This document shows positions 52,019 to 60,600 of a DNA stretch of 61,716 nucleotides, in pieces; the first letter of the stretch is position 1; each line of letters opens with the position of its first letter. Under the pieces are notes generated by a model. The model saw only the letters and a list, made by a program, of their open reading frames with translations, was not told the origin of the DNA and made no database searches. The DNA is from Alkalitalea saponilacus (GTDB taxonomy: Bacteria > Bacteroidota > Bacteroidia > Bacteroidales > Marinilabiliaceae). A program made the translations under genes and the position numbers. The stretch is from the NCBI RefSeq assembly GCF_900168165.1, contig NZ_FUYV01000022.1, positions 1 through 61,716 on the forward strand. The letters run 5' to 3'.

Positions 52019-52495
52019 TTAATCGTGGTGATATGGTTCGTTGTTGAGTATTGTTAGTGAGCGATAAAGCTGCTCTGCAAAAAATAGACGAACCATTTGG
52101 TGAGAAAAAGTCATTTGCGACAAACTGATTTTGAAATCGGCTCTTTTATACACTTCAGGAGAGAATCCGTAAGCGCCGCCAATAACAAACCATAGATTTT
52201 TAATTCCTGAAGCCATTTGCTTCTCCATCCATTGTGCAAATTGCCGGGATGTAAATTCACGTCCTTTTTCATCCAGTATGACAAGAACATCGCCGGGCAA
52301 TATGTTTTTAAGAATTACCTCACCTTCTTTCTCTTTCAGCAGATTTTCTGATAAATTCTTTGCCTTTTTTATGTCGGGAATAACAATGTCCTGAAAGGGG
52401 ATATACCTTGAAATTCTTTTGAAATAATCGGAAATTCCAGTGTTCAGCCAGGGGTCGGAGGTGCGTCCAACCATAACCAAATATGTTTTCATCAC
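52019..52495 (-). CDS. rlmH: 23S rRNA pseudouridine-1915 N3-methyltransferase
   Basis: 158 residues, the family length. LDEKGREFTSRQFAQW, FVIGGAYGFSPEV (SAM-binding loop) and SLSQMTFSHQMVRLFFAEQLYRSLTI...PYHHD are diagnostic of the SPOUT methyltransferase RlmH. A near-consensus -7 box (TATATTTG, complement 52542-52549) lies upstream. The first two codons are both ATG; either can start the protein. Confidence 0.95.
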   Translation of the reverse strand: MMKTYLVMVGRTSDPWLNTGISDYFKRISRYIPFQDIVIPDIKKAKNLSENLLKEKEGEVILKNILPGDVLVILDEKGREFTSRQFAQWMEKQMASGIKNLWFVIGGAYGFSPEVYKRADFKISLSQMTFSHQMVRLFFAEQLYRSLTILNNEPYHHD

Positions 52496-52541
52496 GTATA
52501 ACGATTTAATGTGCCAAAAAACGAATTTTGAACACGGTTTC

Positions 52542-52549
52542 CAAATATA
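52542..52549 (-). promoter_or_regulatory. Exact -7 promoter box of rlmH
   Basis: TATATTTG on the minus strand, an exact TAnnTTTG match 46 bp before the rlmH start. No clear -33 TTTG is visible upstream. Confidence 0.5.
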
Positions 52550-52655
52550 TGGTTTGGTTTTTGTAGATTTGAGTGGCGGAATTGGTTCGTGATTTTATGA
52601 TGATGATTGATAATTAGGTATTTGTGTTTATTCGCCGCTTGTTAAAAGAGTAAAA

Positions 52656-52679
52656 GTTTTGCTTTCTGGAAAGCAAAAC
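52656..52679. other. Hairpin upstream of the DUF4783 gene
   Basis: GTTTTGCTTT pairs with AAAGCAAAAC around CTGG (10 bp). It lies 90 bp before the next plus-strand start in an otherwise A/T-rich spacer (52496-52768). Confidence 0.35.
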
Positions 52680-52768
52680 AAAAGCTGATCTAATTCATAA
52701 ACAAATGGCATAAAACCCAATGCTTAACCCGAATAAATCATGAACTTAACTCCTAAATTATACTCGTT

Positions 52769-53173
52769 ATGAAACTTGAAAAATTGCTTTTAGTTGCTTT
52801 CCTGTTGTGTTCTCTGCCTCTTTTGATGCATGGACAAACGGAGGGTAAATTGCAGAATGAAATAGTTGTGGCCACCAGAAATGGCGATTCCGGTCAATTA
52901 TCACAATACTTCAATGACAGAATTGAACTGGTATTGCCGGGTCAGTCTGGCGTTTACAGTCGAGAGCAGGCTCGTTTTTTAGTAAAAGACTTTTTCGATT
53001 CACATCCTCCCGTATCTTTTCAGGTAATACATCAGGGAGTTAGAGAAAACGCCACATTCGCCATAGGTAGATATCATTTTAACACCGGCCAATTCAGAAT
53101 ATTGTTTCTGACCAAACGAACAGGAGATAAAACATTAATTCATCAAATTAGAGTAGAGCGGCAGGATGACTAA
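52769..53173 (+). CDS. DUF4783 family secreted/periplasmic protein
   Basis: 134 residues. Signal peptide MKLEKLLLVAFLLCSLPLLMHG, then an NTF2-like alpha/beta fold (ARNGDSGQLSQYFNDRIEL-type, shown as VVATRNGDSGQLSQYFN, REQARFLVKDFFDSHPP, FAIGRYHFNTGQFRILFL). DUF4783 is a Bacteroidota family regularly found next to nadC. The stop codon overlaps the nadC start by 8 bp, so expression is coupled. Molecular function unknown. Confidence 0.88.
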   Translation: MKLEKLLLVAFLLCSLPLLMHGQTEGKLQNEIVVATRNGDSGQLSQYFNDRIELVLPGQSGVYSREQARFLVKDFFDSHPPVSFQVIHQGVRENATFAIGRYHFNTGQFRILFLTKRTGDKTLIHQIRVERQDD

Positions 53174-54008
53174 CGATTGGTTAACAAATTTCATAAAATC
53201 GGCACTGCAAGAGGACATAGGAGATGGAGACCACTCTTCATTGGCCTGTATTCCACAAAACGCAAGGGGTAAGGCAGTTCTTCTGGCGAAAGAGACGGGC
53301 ATTATTGCAGGTGTTGAAATCGCGGTATTTATTTTTAAGCATGTGGAACCAACTTCCAAAGTCAATGTTTTAATCCAGGATGGAACAGTTGTTTATCAGG
53401 GAGACAAGGTCTTTGAAGTGGAGGCCAGCGTTCATACGCTACTCAAAGCCGAAAGACTGGTTCTTAATATCATGCAACGTTTGAGTGGTGTTGCTACAAA
53501 AACCAATCAATATGTAAGGCGACTGGAAGGGTTGCAAACTAAGGTGCTCGACACACGCAAAACCACTCCGGGCATGCGACTGCTTGAAAAGCAGGCTGTG
53601 TTGATTGGTGGTGGAACCAATCACCGCATCGGGTTATATGATATGATTATGCTTAAAGATAATCATATTGATTTTGCTGGCGGCATCGAAAACGCCATTA
53701 CCCGAACAAAATCCTATTTGAAAGATCAAAACAAAGACCTTCGTATTGAAGTTGAAGTGCGAAACTTCGAGGAATTGAACGAAGTACTCAGGGTGGGGGG
53801 CATTGATAGAATCATGCTGGATAATTTCACTGTTGAAGACACAAAAGAGGCTGTTGCCATCATTAATGGAGCCTTTGAGATTGAATCTTCCGGAAACATT
53901 ACTCTTGAAACCATACGAGATTATGCTGAAACAGGTGTGGACTTTGTCTCTGTTGGGGCTTTGACGCATCAAATCAGCAGTCTCGATTTGAGTTTAAAAG
54001 CCACATAG
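53166..54008 (+). CDS. nadC: Nicotinate-nucleotide pyrophosphorylase (carboxylating)
   Basis: 280 residues. LQEDIGDGDHSS, AERLVLNIMQRLSGVAT, VLDTRKTTPGMRLLEKQAVLIGGGTNHRIGLYDM split here as DTRKTTPG and GGGTNHR, MLKDNHI, and VDFVSVGALTH are the QPRTase family blocks. It converts quinolinate and PRPP to nicotinate mononucleotide in NAD synthesis. It connects functionally with nadK elsewhere in the window. Convergent with rmuC, 15 bp apart. Confidence 0.96.
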   Translation: MTNDWLTNFIKSALQEDIGDGDHSSLACIPQNARGKAVLLAKETGIIAGVEIAVFIFKHVEPTSKVNVLIQDGTVVYQGDKVFEVEASVHTLLKAERLVLNIMQRLSGVATKTNQYVRRLEGLQTKVLDTRKTTPGMRLLEKQAVLIGGGTNHRIGLYDMIMLKDNHIDFAGGIENAITRTKSYLKDQNKDLRIEVEVRNFEELNEVLRVGGIDRIMLDNFTVEDTKEAVAIINGAFEIESSGNITLETIRDYAETGVDFVSVGALTHQISSLDLSLKAT

Positions 54009-54023
54009 TGGCTTTTAAATATT

Positions 54024-55337
54024 TTACATATCTGTATTTTCCTCTTCAATTTCTGTTTTGGTCTCCTGCGGAAGTGCATCAATGTTTTTAAGTTTGCTCA
54101 TCATTACATTGGTACGGGTGGTAACCAGCGTCTCTATTTCATCATTGGCCTGTCGAATGCGATCCTGAGCCTTCTTTAGAACCTTTCCAAATTCTCCGAA
54201 CTGCTTTTTTACCGATGCCAGTACTTCCCAAACTTCACTGCTTCGTTTTTGAATGGCCAGGGTTTTAAATCCCATTTGCAGACTGTTAAGCATGGCCGCA
54301 AGGGTTGTTGGGCCGGTTATAATCACTTTAAATTCGTTTTGCAATTGGGTAATGAGTGCGGGTTGTCGCACTATTTCAGCATACAAGCCTTCGACTGGCA
54401 AAAACATTATAGCAAAATCAGTGGTGTGGGGTGGGTGAATATATTTATCTCTGATATCCTTTGCACTCTTTTTAATGGACGCAGCAAGATTGCGTGTTTC
54501 TGTTTCAATCACACTTTTATCTGCTTGTTCATAAGCTTCATAGAGCCGGAGATAATCTTCCTGAGGAAATTTGGCGTCGATTGGTAAATATACCGGTTCG
54601 CCTGAATTGTCCTTCCCCGGAAGTTTAATGGCAAATTCCACATTATCGGCCGAGTGGGGCTTTATCCTTACATTGGATTCATATTGCTCAGGTGCCATAA
54701 TTTGTTCAAGAATATTCCCAAGCTGAATCTCACCTAAAACTCCGCGGGTTTTTACATTGGTGAGTACCTTTTTCAAGTCGCCAACCCCGCTCGCCAGGGT
54801 TTGCATTTCCCCCAATCCTTTTTGCACGGCTTCAAGTCGTTCACTCACCTGTTTGAACGATTGCGAAAGTCTTTCTTCCAGTGTTTTATGCAATTTTTCG
54901 TCAACCGTAACCCGCATCTCCTCAAGTTTCTTCTCTGTGGATTGTATCAGGGCATCCTGCCTTTTTGTCATCTCTTCAAATTTGTGTTTTTGAAGAGTAT
55001 TAAATTCATTAACACTGGCAGTGAAGGATTCCCGAAAAACGTTGAACCCTCTGGTCATCTCCTCTCTTGCGAGCCAGGCCGATTTTTCATTGATTTCCTG
55101 CATTTTTGAAAGTCGCTGCTCCAGCCTTAGCGAGAGCCTTTCCAGATTGTTGGCCAGTTCTTCACGGTTCTGCAAAAGAGAGGTAGACAATTCCGATCGG
55201 CTCTCATTTTGTTGTTTTTTAAGCAGATCCTGAAACGGGTCAAGAACAGCACCGGTTTTATTTGGGTTGCGGATGAGGATGATGATTTGAAAAATGATCA
55301 GTATGAAAAGTAGAATGATGATCAGAGTGATTTCCAT
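54024..55337 (-). CDS. rmuC: DNA recombination protein RmuC family
   Basis: 437 residues. One N-terminal membrane helix (MEITLIIILLFILIIFQIII), a long coiled coil (about 50-190), then the RmuC nuclease-like domain (RGVLGEIQLGNILEQIM, LPIDAKFPQEDYLRLYEA, HTTDFAIMFLPVEGLYAEI, VIITGPTTLAAMLNSLQMGFKTLAIQKRS). RmuC limits inversions between short repeats in E. coli. The ATG is 12 bp beyond the stop of the TPR kinase gene, so the two may be co-transcribed. Confidence 0.93.
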   Translation of the reverse strand: MEITLIIILLFILIIFQIIILIRNPNKTGAVLDPFQDLLKKQQNESRSELSTSLLQNREELANNLERLSLRLEQRLSKMQEINEKSAWLAREEMTRGFNVFRESFTASVNEFNTLQKHKFEEMTKRQDALIQSTEKKLEEMRVTVDEKLHKTLEERLSQSFKQVSERLEAVQKGLGEMQTLASGVGDLKKVLTNVKTRGVLGEIQLGNILEQIMAPEQYESNVRIKPHSADNVEFAIKLPGKDNSGEPVYLPIDAKFPQEDYLRLYEAYEQADKSVIETETRNLAASIKKSAKDIRDKYIHPPHTTDFAIMFLPVEGLYAEIVRQPALITQLQNEFKVIITGPTTLAAMLNSLQMGFKTLAIQKRSSEVWEVLASVKKQFGEFGKVLKKAQDRIRQANDEIETLVTTRTNVMMSKLKNIDALPQETKTEIEEENTDM

Positions 55338-55349
55338 GAACTAGTGTAT

Positions 55350-57293
55350 TTATTTTTTTACGTTGGTGGCTACTTCAGCGTTTTCCCGTTTTTCCACTAA
55401 TGCAGCAGGAATAGCTACAACAAAAACAGTTCCATGATTTGGCTTACTATCCACCTCTATTGTGCCTTTGTTGATGATCACAAAATCGTGAACCAGAATC
55501 AAACCCAACCCCTGACCTTTTTCATTCATCGTACCCCATGAGCTTTTTATGCTGTCAGGTTTAAACAAGGACTCAATCTGACTTTTGGTCATTCCAATCC
55601 CATTGTCTTTTACTTCCAGACTAAGTTTTCCTGATTGGTAATTAAGCTTAATTCGTATAGTTCCCCCTTTTTGTGTAAACTTAATTGCATTATTCAAAAG
55701 GTTTCTGGTTATTGTGGCCCAGCAATTGGGATCAGTCTCAGCTATAACTACAGAATAAGGGCTTGAGTAAATGATCTCTATTTCTTTCTCCTTGGCCGTT
55801 GGTTTATATAATAAGATAATATCTGATATAAGATTGGTGATGTTAAGTGGCTTCTTTTCTGGTTGATATATGTTTTGTTGACTAATACTCCAATGTAACA
55901 GGTTGTTGAGGAGAAATGTAACTTGTTTTGATGCGTCGGACATGGAAAATGCCATTTCTTTTGCTTCTTTCAGGTTGTTACTGTTTAAAGCCTCCTGTAA
56001 ATAACGGGAGAGGGAGTTGATGGCACCAACAGGTCCTCTTAAATCGTGCGCTAGTATTGAGAACAGTTTATCTTTGGATTTATTCGAAATTTCCAATTCC
56101 CGCTTATTTATTAATAGTTCATCGGCCTGATGGCTTAACTCTATGTTGAGCAGGTTTTTTTGGCGATTTTGGCGCCAAATTATAAACAGGAAAAAAGATA
56201 CGAGAACGAGACTGGCTGTAACTAATGATAGGATGCCCCTTGCATAACGATTTGTAATTGTCAGTTGATCAACTTCTACCTGTTTAAGTCCAATTTCATA
56301 ATCGGTGCGTAAGTTGGCCATTGCGGTAACAGTTTCAATGTTTAAAATGCTATCGTTTAAATGCATGAAACGAATGAGACTTGTATAAGCATTTTCAAAA
56401 TCATCATTATTAAAATATACCTTAGCCATATTTTCATATGCGTCTTTTAATCTCTCAGCACTTTTTGAGGCCTTGGCATGCTTCATGGCATCATAAGATA
56501 ATTGCAATGCCATTTGCTTGTTTCCAGATATCATTTCATTTCTACTGTTGTAAATAAGCAATGGAACAAGAGCTAAATTGTCCTCCATTTCAGAAAGAAT
56601 TCTGATGGCTTTATTGAGATTTGTTCTGGCCGAATCAGTTCTGTTTTGTTGAAAATGAATTGTCCCAATATTCCCTTGAATATATGCAAGTGCATGTGGA
56701 GAGATATCAGGATCGAAATATTGACTGGCTGAATTATAGTAATAGAGTGCAGAATCAGGTTCCTTAAGCGTAAGAAAGATATTCCCCAATTGATAATAAC
56801 TCCCTCCAAGAAAATGTTGGCTTTGTTCCTGATCAAAGTATATATTAATGGCTTCTTTTATATACTTGATAGCGGTTTCATGGTTATTGGTTTTATAGAA
56901 AACAACGCTCAAGGCATATTTTGCCAATCCAATTTCCTCAATTAATTTGTTCCTTTCGGCTATTTTCAGGCTTCTGATCAAACTGGAAGTTGCATCTTCG
57001 TAATTCCCTTTATTTATAAGTGCCTGACCTTCTTCGTACCAGGAATAAAACAAATAAAAGGGGTTTCCTGATTTTTCTGCTATTTTCCGAAGTTGTGAAG
57101 TAAATTTGAAAAACGGTTCTTCATAATCTGAGTTTTGAATGATCTTGAGAATTAGCCGACATTGCTCATCCTCAGGTAGGTTCGTTTGACTGCTGAGGAT
57201 TTGCAGACAACTATCAACAGCAACCCCGTTTCTGCCATAACTTATGATAGTCAGGCTGAACAATATTGCGAAAATTAGGGGTTGTCTGATCAT
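55350..57293 (-). CDS. TPR-containing sensor histidine kinase
   Basis: 647 residues. Signal peptide (LIFAILFSLTIISYG), periplasmic TPR repeats (about residues 70-330; NYEDATSSLIRSLKIAERN, AIKYIKEAINIYFDQ, DFENAYTSLIRFMHLND), and one membrane helix (ILSLVTASLVLVSFFLFIIW, about 350-370). A HisKA H-box in LFSILAHDLRGPVGAINSL and the HATPase motifs (NLLNNAIKFT, VKDNGIGM, GQGLGLILVHDFV) follow. It is probably an orphan kinase, as no regulator is adjacent. TPR kinases of this layout are common in Bacteroidota. Confidence 0.92.
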   Translation of the reverse strand: MIRQPLIFAILFSLTIISYGRNGVAVDSCLQILSSQTNLPEDEQCRLILKIIQNSDYEEPFFKFTSQLRKIAEKSGNPFYLFYSWYEEGQALINKGNYEDATSSLIRSLKIAERNKLIEEIGLAKYALSVVFYKTNNHETAIKYIKEAINIYFDQEQSQHFLGGSYYQLGNIFLTLKEPDSALYYYNSASQYFDPDISPHALAYIQGNIGTIHFQQNRTDSARTNLNKAIRILSEMEDNLALVPLLIYNSRNEMISGNKQMALQLSYDAMKHAKASKSAERLKDAYENMAKVYFNNDDFENAYTSLIRFMHLNDSILNIETVTAMANLRTDYEIGLKQVEVDQLTITNRYARGILSLVTASLVLVSFFLFIIWRQNRQKNLLNIELSHQADELLINKRELEISNKSKDKLFSILAHDLRGPVGAINSLSRYLQEALNSNNLKEAKEMAFSMSDASKQVTFLLNNLLHWSISQQNIYQPEKKPLNITNLISDIILLYKPTAKEKEIEIIYSSPYSVVIAETDPNCWATITRNLLNNAIKFTQKGGTIRIKLNYQSGKLSLEVKDNGIGMTKSQIESLFKPDSIKSSWGTMNEKGQGLGLILVHDFVIINKGTIEVDSKPNHGTVFVVAIPAALVEKRENAEVATNVKK

Positions 57294-57341
57294 GATTGTC
57301 TTTTTGTCTTTAAACGAATACTCTTGTAAGTTTAACGGTTA

Positions 57342-57722
57342 CTAAGGCATTCTAAGAGTTGGTGGTTTCGGTTCGCTTTTCAATTTGCCTGTGTCTGCCG
57401 TTTTTTCTGTACATTTGGTAACCTCAATCTGGTATGAAATTTCACCTTCCCCTTTATCAGCACCTTCTGCCTCCCATAAGTCAAAATCTACTTTCTGAGG
57501 CTTTGTTTTTAATATGCTGGTATCGCCTTCTATACTTATTTGGGTGATTTCATTAATGGCCGGGCATCGATCAAGCTTCCATATAACTTTATTTCCGGGA
57601 GCAAGATGAGTATTAATAGTTCTTCCTGAGTTATTTTGCGAATCACGATAGTATAATTCACCATTCTCTAGTTTAATATAAATGATGGTTGGGTTTTGAG
57701 ATGTGTGTTTTAATAGAGTTAT
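57342..57722 (-). pseudogene. Start-less ORF remnant upstream of the TPR kinase gene
   Basis: On the minus strand the frame is open for 126 codons between a TAA at 57723-57725 and TAG at 57342-57344, but contains no ATG, GTG or TTG in its 5' part. The composition looks coding: NPTIIYIKLENGELYYRDS, NTHLAPGNKVIWKLDRC, ITQISIEGD, EISYQIEVTKCTEKT. It therefore looks like a 5'-truncated or frameshifted gene, or one with a non-standard start (ATT codons exist near the 5' end). I do not recognise the family. Confidence 0.6.
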
Positions 57723-57760
57723 TTATTGGATGTCAATTTAGTGATTTTTTAGTATTAAAG

Positions 57761-57798
57761 TAGCAAACTGTTTCCATACACATGGAAACAGTTTGCTA
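57761..57798. terminator. Long perfect hairpin, likely terminator of the T9SS repeat gene
   Basis: A 17-bp perfect stem (TAGCAAACTGTTTCCAT / ATGGAAACAGTTTGCTA, loop ACAC). The plus side is followed by TTTTCTAG and the minus side by CTTTAATACTAAAAAATC. It lies 136 bp downstream of the minus-strand gene ending at 57934. The stretch 57799-57933 contains nothing else recognisable. Confidence 0.75.
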
Positions 57799-57933
57799 TT
57801 TTCTAGTGTTTTTTGAAGTTGCGATGTAGCTGGTTGCTTTAGTATAGATTATTCTCGAATAAATAGGATCGTAGTCCTGACATCTTGGAAATAGTATCAT
57901 TTAAAATTAACAGCTACATTAACAGTTTCAGAA

Positions 57934-59868
57934 TTATCTATTCCCGATTAAGAATTTTTTATTGACAATTCTATTATTATTCTGAATTGTAAGGATATAT
58001 ATTCCATCAGGATATGACGAAATATTAATCGTTGCCGAAGCTAAATCTGCAAATCCGTTATAGATTAGTTCTCCTGAAATTGAATGTATTTTTATTTCAG
58101 ATGGTTCAGCAAGTCCTGATATACTAATGTATTCAGAGGCTGGATTCGGGTATATTCTAATGAACCCTTCATTGGTCTGAGGAATGAAATTGGGGACGTC
58201 AATCATGCAGCCAAATGTTCTAAACGCATAAGAAAAATTCGGCATTTCGTCATGTGGATCTGCCAGCCCATCCGGGTAATCGCCTGTATTGGATCCATAC
58301 CAAAAGTGTCTGTCGGAGGGATTTGTAACGGCAATGGTTGTAGTTAAGTTTATTCTGTATGTGTTGCCTGATATGAGTATGACCTCCTCTGCTAAATGGA
58401 ATTCGTTCCATCCGTATACGAGATTCTCTTCACTAATTGATGCTGTTCCCAATACTTCATTGTTAATGTTTGTAACCTCAAGATCCAGACCTCCTGCACT
58501 TCCTGCAGGATCAATATATAACTCAACACGGCGCAGTTTATTCAACGTTGGGATGAACTCCTGCCATCTGGGTATGTTATGGGATAACATAACACCTCCT
58601 GCAGGGTTGTTTTGACTTTGATCGGGTTCCAGACACTCTTCGATGATTTCAGGAATATAGGTCAGAGTTAGTCTTCCATAAATAGATACCAGCCCGGAAC
58701 CATTGGCTTCACCAATAAACCTATCTACTACAGCATAATATGAATTGGATCCTTCTTGAATGTTGTACAATCTGGAATGGGAGAAGGAATGCGTGTTAAG
58801 ACTGCCGGCAGCAACTTTTAATGAAACATTACCTTCATTAGAGTCCCAGTCCGGACGGTCACTGGCTGCAAGAATGATCCGGTCTCCCGGCGATAGTACT
58901 GCGAAGCCATCAAAATTGGCCAGCAATTTGCCATCAGCAATGGCATCCAGATCAATTTGTGATGCAATCTGCAATGCTTCACTTACGTCTGCATTGGTAA
59001 GAGTAATATCTTCATGGTAAATGGTTTGATGCTCATAACTATGTGGAGTGAATTCTACTGTTAATGCTCCGTAAATTGATGCCATTCCGTCTCCATTGTT
59101 ATGAACGATGCTTTGTGTTCCTGTCGCATAAAAGGAATGCTCTCCTTCGTTGATATCAAATACTCTTGTGTGTGAGAAATTGCTTCTTGTTACACTTTCA
59201 CTGGTGGCGTGAGCGGTAACATGCCCGTTATTTACTCCCCAGTCAATTCTGTCATTGGCTGCCAGCAAGAGTGCATCTCCATATGATGATAAAGCCGTTC
59301 CATCAAATCGAACTTTTACCTGCCCGGCTACAGTTGTATTTAGACTCACTTCGGCCAATGCAACTGTTTCGCTTACATCTATATGTGTTTGATTAATGTT
59401 TCGGTGTTCTATAATTACGGGTGATGTTGTTGGAATGAATTTTACTGTGAGACTGCCGTAAACTGAGACCACCCCATTTCCATCGTTTTGTACAGAACTT
59501 TGGAAAACTGATGCGTAATAAGTTTGGCTACCTTCTTCAACATCATAAACCATGGTATGCGAGAAACTATTTTGATTGCTGTTTGCATCTGCTACTTGCA
59601 CCGAGGTGTGTCCATTATTGATGCCAAAATTTCCGGTATTACTAGCAGCCAGTAAAATGCGGTCGCCTACAGAGGAGATCGCTAACCCATCAAAACGAAC
59701 CACTACTTTCCCGGGTTCATCAAATTCCATGTGAATTTCAGCTACTATCTGTTCGCTGTTCACATCGAGAGAAGTTTCCTGAATATTGGCCTGCTCTAAA
59801 ATTATTCCTCCCGCCAGGGAACCTGAAGCTATAATAAATAGCAATAGTAGAGTAAAAGTTGTTTTCAT
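57934..59868 (-). CDS. T9SS-sorted protein with three tandem ~130-residue domains
   Basis: 644 residues. Signal peptide MKTTFTLLLLFIIASGSLA, then three tandem copies of a beta-sandwich-like domain at about 22-150, 151-280 and 281-410. Each contains V(R/L).(F)DG, GDRILLAAS or GDALLLAAND, a W/F-G-x-N-x-GH line, FSHT/S, EG, YYA and SIYG.LT. A carbohydrate-binding-like module follows (LRRVELYIDPAGSAGGLDLEV, YRINLTTTIAV), and a C-terminal type A sorting domain closes the protein (IYPNPASEYISISGL, YPDGIYILTIQNN, KKFLIGN). It should be exported by the type IX system and displayed as an adhesin-like surface protein. Repeat domain not assigned to a family. Confidence 0.88.
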   Translation of the reverse strand: MKTTFTLLLLFIIASGSLAGGIILEQANIQETSLDVNSEQIVAEIHMEFDEPGKVVVRFDGLAISSVGDRILLAASNTGNFGINNGHTSVQVADANSNQNSFSHTMVYDVEEGSQTYYASVFQSSVQNDGNGVVSVYGSLTVKFIPTTSPVIIEHRNINQTHIDVSETVALAEVSLNTTVAGQVKVRFDGTALSSYGDALLLAANDRIDWGVNNGHVTAHATSESVTRSNFSHTRVFDINEGEHSFYATGTQSIVHNNGDGMASIYGALTVEFTPHSYEHQTIYHEDITLTNADVSEALQIASQIDLDAIADGKLLANFDGFAVLSPGDRIILAASDRPDWDSNEGNVSLKVAAGSLNTHSFSHSRLYNIQEGSNSYYAVVDRFIGEANGSGLVSIYGRLTLTYIPEIIEECLEPDQSQNNPAGGVMLSHNIPRWQEFIPTLNKLRRVELYIDPAGSAGGLDLEVTNINNEVLGTASISEENLVYGWNEFHLAEEVILISGNTYRINLTTTIAVTNPSDRHFWYGSNTGDYPDGLADPHDEMPNFSYAFRTFGCMIDVPNFIPQTNEGFIRIYPNPASEYISISGLAEPSEIKIHSISGELIYNGFADLASATINISSYPDGIYILTIQNNNRIVNKKFLIGNR

Positions 59869-60064
59869 AACTGATGTTTTAAGTTAATATAAAAATCAAA
59901 ACAGTACCGAAATGCCTGAAAGGCGTTAAAAAAAATGCCCAGACGATCATTGTTGGGTATTGTTATGTCTACAAATTACTCCATTTTAGTTGTTTGAATC
60001 AATCTTTAAATGATGAACTGCTCATATCCTTTGATTAAAGACTGGTATTTGCAAATGACATAGG

Positions 60065-60089
60065 CCGCAAATTCAAATTGAATTTACGG
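60065..60089. other. Short palindrome in the 3'-region gap
   Basis: CCG.AAATTCAA is followed by TTGAATTT.CGG, a near-perfect inverted repeat centred at 60077. Its centre shares AAATTCAAATTG with the CRISPR-like repeat further right. It may be an operator or a heavily decayed repeat. Confidence 0.3.
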
Positions 60090-60237
60090 ACTGTGGTTTG
60101 CCTCATTGCTCAAAGAAGACAAAATAAGTTTATGTAAAAAAATAAATATTTCCTATCATGGTAAATGAATCCTCTATATTAATTTTTATTTTGTTGGAAT
60201 CTGGAAAAATGTTTTGTGTTGTTAATTGAGAGCATGG

Positions 60238-60296
60238 GTAAAGCGGTCATTATCAAAGATAATTACCGCTTTACGGCTTCCCGGGGACGCATCCCC
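60238..60296. repeat. Double hairpin (REP-like) in the gap before the CRISPR remnant
   Basis: The first hairpin spans 60238-60274 (GTAAAGCGGT.ATTATC / GATAAT.ACCGCTTTAC, one mismatch, loop AAA). The second is CGGGGA/TCCCCG around CGCA at about 60282-60297. Both are exceptional stems for an A/T-rich region and resemble the GC palindromes in the trpF-trpB spacer. The gap 59869-60600 otherwise contains only the CRISPR remnant and A/T-rich sequence. Confidence 0.55.
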
Positions 60297-60381
60297 GAGA
60301 ATACTATAAATATAATGACGAAAGTGTATAAAGTCAACTTTGAAAAGTCCAACAAAGCTTAGACTAATTATATTGGCATTT

Positions 60382-60503
60382 GCTTAATATTAAATTCAAA
60401 TTGTATCTTTGAAATATTGGTAACAGCTAGCATTTGGGCTGTCATAGGAGGCGTCGCGTTGTGAATTGCTTTCAAATTGTATCTTTGACATATTGGTAAC
60501 AAC
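60382..60503 (+). CRISPR. Minimal CRISPR remnant: two 46-bp repeats and one 30-bp spacer
   Basis: Repeat 2 (60458-60503) starts GTTGTGAATTGCTTTCAAA and ends TATTGGTAACAAC. Repeat 1 (60382-60427) matches it in 36 of 46 positions. It is identical over two long stretches from TTCAAATTG onward but diverged in the first 13 bases, as expected for a terminal repeat. The 30-bp spacer (60428-60457) contains a GC-rich stretch, GGAGGCGTCGC, unlike its surroundings. Length, order and sequence closely resemble the 47-bp repeat I remember for Bacteroides fragilis type II-C arrays. No cas gene or clear tracrRNA is in the window, so the array is orphan or its cas genes are elsewhere. Confidence 0.8.
60458..60488 (+). 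promoter_or_regulatory. Promoter embedded in the CRISPR repeat
   Basis: Within repeat 2, GTTG (60458-60461) and the exact -7 box TATCTTTG are separated by 18 nt, matching the Bacteroidota consensus spacing. The same TATCTTTG is present in repeat 1. Transcription would start near the 3' end of each repeat and run into the following spacer, as known for repeat-embedded promoters of Neisseria type II-C arrays. Confidence 0.6.
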
Positions 60504-60600
60504 TACTAAATCGCCTACAATATACCTTAACCATGATTTATTTCACCAAACTGATATTCATTAAATAATCAAATTGTAAATGACTAAAAACAGGTAAAAA

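Noticed and set aside
60504-60580. Third, decayed CRISPR repeat 30 bp after repeat 2
   Set aside because: TGATTTATTTCACCAAACTG at the expected position has only loose resemblance to the repeat; too weak to claim.
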